Positions 61,591 to 64,000 of a DNA stretch of 64,000 bases are shown in pieces; position 1 is the first letter of the stretch; each line of letters opens with the position of its first letter. Under the pieces are notes generated by a model. That model had not been told where the DNA came from and did no database searches. It saw nothing but the letters and a program-made list of their open reading frames with translations. This DNA is from MAG-120531 sp963934855 (GTDB taxonomy: Bacteria; Bacteroidota; Bacteroidia; Flavobacteriales; Flavobacteriaceae): the NCBI GenBank assembly GCA_963934855.1, contig CAWWAC010000001.1:62001-126000 (forward strand). The letters run 5' to 3'. A program made the position numbers and the translations under genes.

Positions 61591-62376
61591 CTAATTTGTG
61601 CTAAAATAACCTTTCATAATACCCCTTTGTGAGTCTCTGATGAATTGTAAAATTTCGTCTCTCTCATTGGTGGCTTCCATTTCTACCTCTATAATCTGGA
61701 CCGCTTGAGAATTGTTGTAGTTCTTCTGATAAAGAATTCTGTATATATTTTGAATTTCTTTTATCTTATCTGTATCAAAACCTCTTCTTCTTAAGCCCAC
61801 AGAGTTAATCCCTACATAAGAAAGGGGCTCTCTAGCAGCTTTTACAAAAGGGGGTACATCTTTTCTAACTAATGAACCTCCTGTTACAAAAGCGTGCTGA
61901 CCAATAGAAACGAACTGATGAACGGCCACTAAGCCTGCTAAAACAACATTATGACCAATAGTTACATGACCAGCCAATGTTGAATTATTAGAAAAAATAA
62001 CATTATTCCCTACATAACAATCATGGGCAATGTGACAATAAGCCATTATGAGACAATTAGAGCCTATAACTGTTTTCATGCGGTCTTCTGTACCTTTGTT
62101 TATAGTCACACACTCTCTTATTGTAGTGAAGTCTCCAATTTCGACGGTAGTTTCTTCTCCATTGTATTTAAGATCTTGAGGGGGAGCAGAAATGACTGCA
62201 CCTGGAAAAATATTACAATTTTTTCCAATGCGAGCACCTTCCATAATGGTCACATTTGAACCTATCCAAGTACCTTCTCCTATTATCACATTATTGTGAA
62301 TAGTGGTAAAGGGTTCAACTACTACATTTTTAGCAATCTTGGCGCCAGGGTGTATATAAGCTAAAGGTTGATTCAT
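61591..62376 (-). CDS. lpxA: UDP-N-acetylglucosamine acyltransferase
   Basis: The 261-residue hexapeptide-repeat enzyme makes the first acyl transfer of lipid A synthesis. It has repeated IGxxxxI strands, the catalytic His in AYCHIAHDCYVGNN (about residue 120) and the C-terminal helical domain (VGINSVGLRRRGFD). Its start touches the lpxC/fabZ stop. Confidence 0.96.
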   Translation of the reverse strand: MNQPLAYIHPGAKIAKNVVVEPFTTIHNNVIIGEGTWIGSNVTIMEGARIGKNCNIFPGAVISAPPQDLKYNGEETTVEIGDFTTIRECVTINKGTEDRMKTVIGSNCLIMAYCHIAHDCYVGNNVIFSNNSTLAGHVTIGHNVVLAGLVAVHQFVSIGQHAFVTGGSLVRKDVPPFVKAAREPLSYVGINSVGLRRRGFDTDKIKEIQNIYRILYQKNYNNSQAVQIIEVEMEATNERDEILQFIRDSQRGIMKGYFSTN

Positions 62377-63780
62377 TTATTTCTTTTTAACAATTTGGGC
62401 CATTAATTCTGCCTCGCATACCAATTTGTTATTGGCGTAAGCATAAGCTTGCATATGGCAAATTCCTCTTCTGATAGGAGTTTTAAGACTGCAATGAAAA
62501 ATTAGGGTGTCGCCTGGTAATACTTTTTGTTTAAATTTTACATTATCCATTTTCATAAACAATGTTAGGTAGTTTTCAGGATCTGGAACCGTGCTTAAAA
62601 CCAAAACACCTCCAGTTTGTGCCATGGCCTCTATTTGTAAAACTCCTGGCATTACTGGAGCACCTGGAAAGTGACCTATAAAGAAGTCTTCATTCATGGT
62701 TACGTTTTTCATTCCCACTACATGGGTATCTGAAAGCTCAATAATCCTATCTATTAATAAAAAAGGTGGCCTATGAGGCAACATGTCCATGATCTGGTGA
62801 ATGTCCATATGTGGAGGCTGATTCAGATCATAGTGAGGTATTTGATTGCGTTTTTCATTTTTAATAATAGCACTTAATTTTTTGGCAAATTGAGTATTTA
62901 CAAAATGACCTGGCTTGGTAGCAATCACTTTACCTCTTATTCTTGTTCCTGCTAAAGCCAAGTCTCCAATTACATCTAAAAGCTTGTGTCTAGCAGCTTC
63001 ATTGGGTTGGTTTAGAGTTAAATTGTCAAGAATTCCATTTTGTTTTACTGTTAATTTAGACTTTTTAAAAGCTTTTAAGAGCTTAGACATGGTCTCTGAC
63101 GAAATTTCCTTGTCTACGTAAACAATAGCGTTGTTGAGGTCTCCTCCTTTTATAAGTCCTTGGTCTAAAAGAGTTTCTAGCTCATGAAGGAAACTAAAGG
63201 TTCTAGCCCCTGATATTTCTTGTTTAAAATCTGAAATTCTCTCTAAGGTTGCATTTTGAGTTCCTAAAACTTTTGTTCCAAAATCTACCATAGTAGTGAT
63301 CTGGTAATTGTCTGCAGGAATCAAAGTAATTTCTGAACCTGTTTTTTCATCTCTATATGAAATGACTTCTCTAACTACAAATTCTTCTCTTAATGCAGTT
63401 AATTTTTTTATTCCAGCTTCTTCTAAGGCTGCAACAAAATACTTAGAAGAACCATCCATTATAGGGGGTTCTGAGGCATTTAACTCTATAAGAACGTTGT
63501 CAATTTCAAGACCAACAAGAGCTGCAAGCACATGTTCAGATGTTTGAATACTAACACCCTCTTTTTCCAGATTAGTCCCCCTTTGGGTATTTACTACATA
63601 CTGTGCTTCTGCTTGAATAACAGGCATATCTTCTAAATCAACTCTCTTAAATCTATAGCCAGTATGCTCCTCTGCAGGAATAAAAGTCATAGTGACTTCT
63701 GCTCCTGTGTGAAGTCCCACTCCTTTGAGTGTTACTTCTTTGGCAATGGTAGTTTGATGAATTGTTTTCTCTAACATCAC
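62377..63780 (-). CDS. lpxC/fabZ: LpxC/FabZ fusion: UDP-3-O-acyl-GlcNAc deacetylase and 3-hydroxyacyl-ACP dehydratase
   Basis: The 467-residue fusion contains LpxC (about 1-305), with the zinc-binding HVLAAL region and HKLLDVIGDLALAG, followed by FabZ (about 320-467), whose motif GHFPGAPVMPGVLQIEAMAQ gives the catalytic His and Glu. LpxC commits the cell to lipid A; FabZ dehydrates hydroxyacyl-ACP that competes for the same precursor. The fusion is characteristic of Bacteroidota. The genes lpxD, lpxC/fabZ and lpxA are contiguous. Confidence 0.96.
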   Translation of the reverse strand: MMLEKTIHQTTIAKEVTLKGVGLHTGAEVTMTFIPAEEHTGYRFKRVDLEDMPVIQAEAQYVVNTQRGTNLEKEGVSIQTSEHVLAALVGLEIDNVLIELNASEPPIMDGSSKYFVAALEEAGIKKLTALREEFVVREVISYRDEKTGSEITLIPADNYQITTMVDFGTKVLGTQNATLERISDFKQEISGARTFSFLHELETLLDQGLIKGGDLNNAIVYVDKEISSETMSKLLKAFKKSKLTVKQNGILDNLTLNQPNEAARHKLLDVIGDLALAGTRIRGKVIATKPGHFVNTQFAKKLSAIIKNEKRNQIPHYDLNQPPHMDIHQIMDMLPHRPPFLLIDRIIELSDTHVVGMKNVTMNEDFFIGHFPGAPVMPGVLQIEAMAQTGGVLVLSTVPDPENYLTLFMKMDNVKFKQKVLPGDTLIFHCSLKTPIRRGICHMQAYAYANNKLVCEAELMAQIVKKK

Positions 63781-63782
63781 GC

Positions 63783-64000
63783 TTAGTCTTTAGTATCTAG
63801 TTTATTTATTGTTTTTGGTAAATTTTTAAAATGTACGTATGACTTATTAAAATCTTGGTATCCAAATGCTGGGGAGCCCTGAAGTATTTCATTATTTTTT
63901 ACAGACCTACCTACCCCAGACTGGGCTTGAACCTTAACGTAATCTCCTATGGTTATGTGTCCCACAATACCAACTTGGCCACCAATCATACAGTGTTTCC
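63783..64000 (-). CDS. lpxD: LpxD, C-terminal part (gene continues beyond the window)
   Basis: The frame is open to the window edge; an internal ATG at 63989 is preceded in frame by KHC, so it is not the start. The visible segment, KHCMIGGQVGIVGHITIGDYVKVQAQSGVGRSV, is the end of the LpxD beta-helix, followed by a short helix (FKNLPKTINKL). It is the first of the lpxD-lpxC/fabZ-lpxA-efp run and so is probably the main LpxD of lipid A synthesis. Confidence 0.88.
   Translation of the reverse strand, partial: KHCMIGGQVGIVGHITIGDYVKVQAQSGVGRSVKNNEILQGSPAFGYQDFNKSYVHFKNLPKTINKLDTKD

Noticed and set aside
1..64000. tRNA, rRNA, CRISPR arrays, insertion sequences and prophage
   Set aside because: Reading all gaps I found no tRNA-like cloverleaf, repeat-spacer array, transposase or terminal inverted repeats; a tRNAscan/Infernal run would settle small RNAs.

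Overview
The window is a stretch of chromosome from an AT-rich member of the Bacteroidota, most likely a flavobacterium. The evidence is: an LpxC/FabZ fusion in an lpxD-lpxC/fabZ-lpxA-efp cluster; a 287-residue primary sigma factor without region 1.1; promoters of the TAnnTTTG type instead of TATAAT; few Shine-Dalgarno sequences; fused 2-oxoacid dehydrogenase E1 subunits; and families seen mainly in this phylum (DUF2452, DUF6155, DUF1835). I see no phage, insertion sequence, CRISPR array, rRNA or tRNA. It is ordinary core chromosome with dense coding. The unexplained signal sits in the gaps: one regulatory leader, one possible operator and two decayed genes.

Layout. 1-7.4 kb: a cut-off LexA-like repressor, gamma-glutamyltransferase with an acyl-carrier-protein phosphodiesterase, a phosphoglucosamine mutase, a lipid A-type acyltransferase, a rhomboid protease and a lipoprotein thioredoxin. 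7.5-14.2 kb: a large FAD/Fe-S oxidoreductase, then aroC, a dicarboxylate/amino acid symporter and a DUF1704 metallopeptidase in a row. 14.2-22.8 kb: MutS2 with a DCC thiol protein, ung, an operon of 2OG-oxygenase, SUI1 factor, DUF1835 protein and nucleoside phosphorylase, and a fused E1 subunit. 22.8-30.2 kb: a PepSY protein, an EamA exporter, an LpxD paralogue, a dead LysR gene, an M28 peptidase, a cold-shock protein, an M14 peptidase and an amidase. 30.3-38.4 kb: a DUF2452 protein, a serine hydrolase, menB with a glycosyltransferase, a helicase, a 2-hydroxyacid dehydrogenase and a DtxR-family regulator. 38.4-50 kb: a TonB-receptor relic, rpoD, dipeptidase, corA, truA, an M16 peptidase pair and an AAA/VWA chelatase-like pair. 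50-57.3 kb: the complete histidine operon hisGDCBHAF(IE). 57.4-64 kb: SPFH protein, fabG, sucD, a second LpxD paralogue, efp, lpxA, lpxC/fabZ and a cut-off third lpxD.

The most interesting element lies in front of hisG (57215-57331, minus strand). A 17-codon leader peptide carries five histidine codons within six. It is followed by a 13-bp perfect intrinsic terminator. A nine-base segment just after the histidine codons can pair with the terminator's 5' arm to form a competing antiterminator. This is a textbook transcription-attenuation design for histidine, here in a bacteroidote. The second most interesting area is 38449-38901. A DtxR-box-like palindrome separates a DtxR-family regulator from the frameshifted, internally deleted C-terminus of a TonB-dependent receptor, which suggests loss of a metal-regulated uptake gene.
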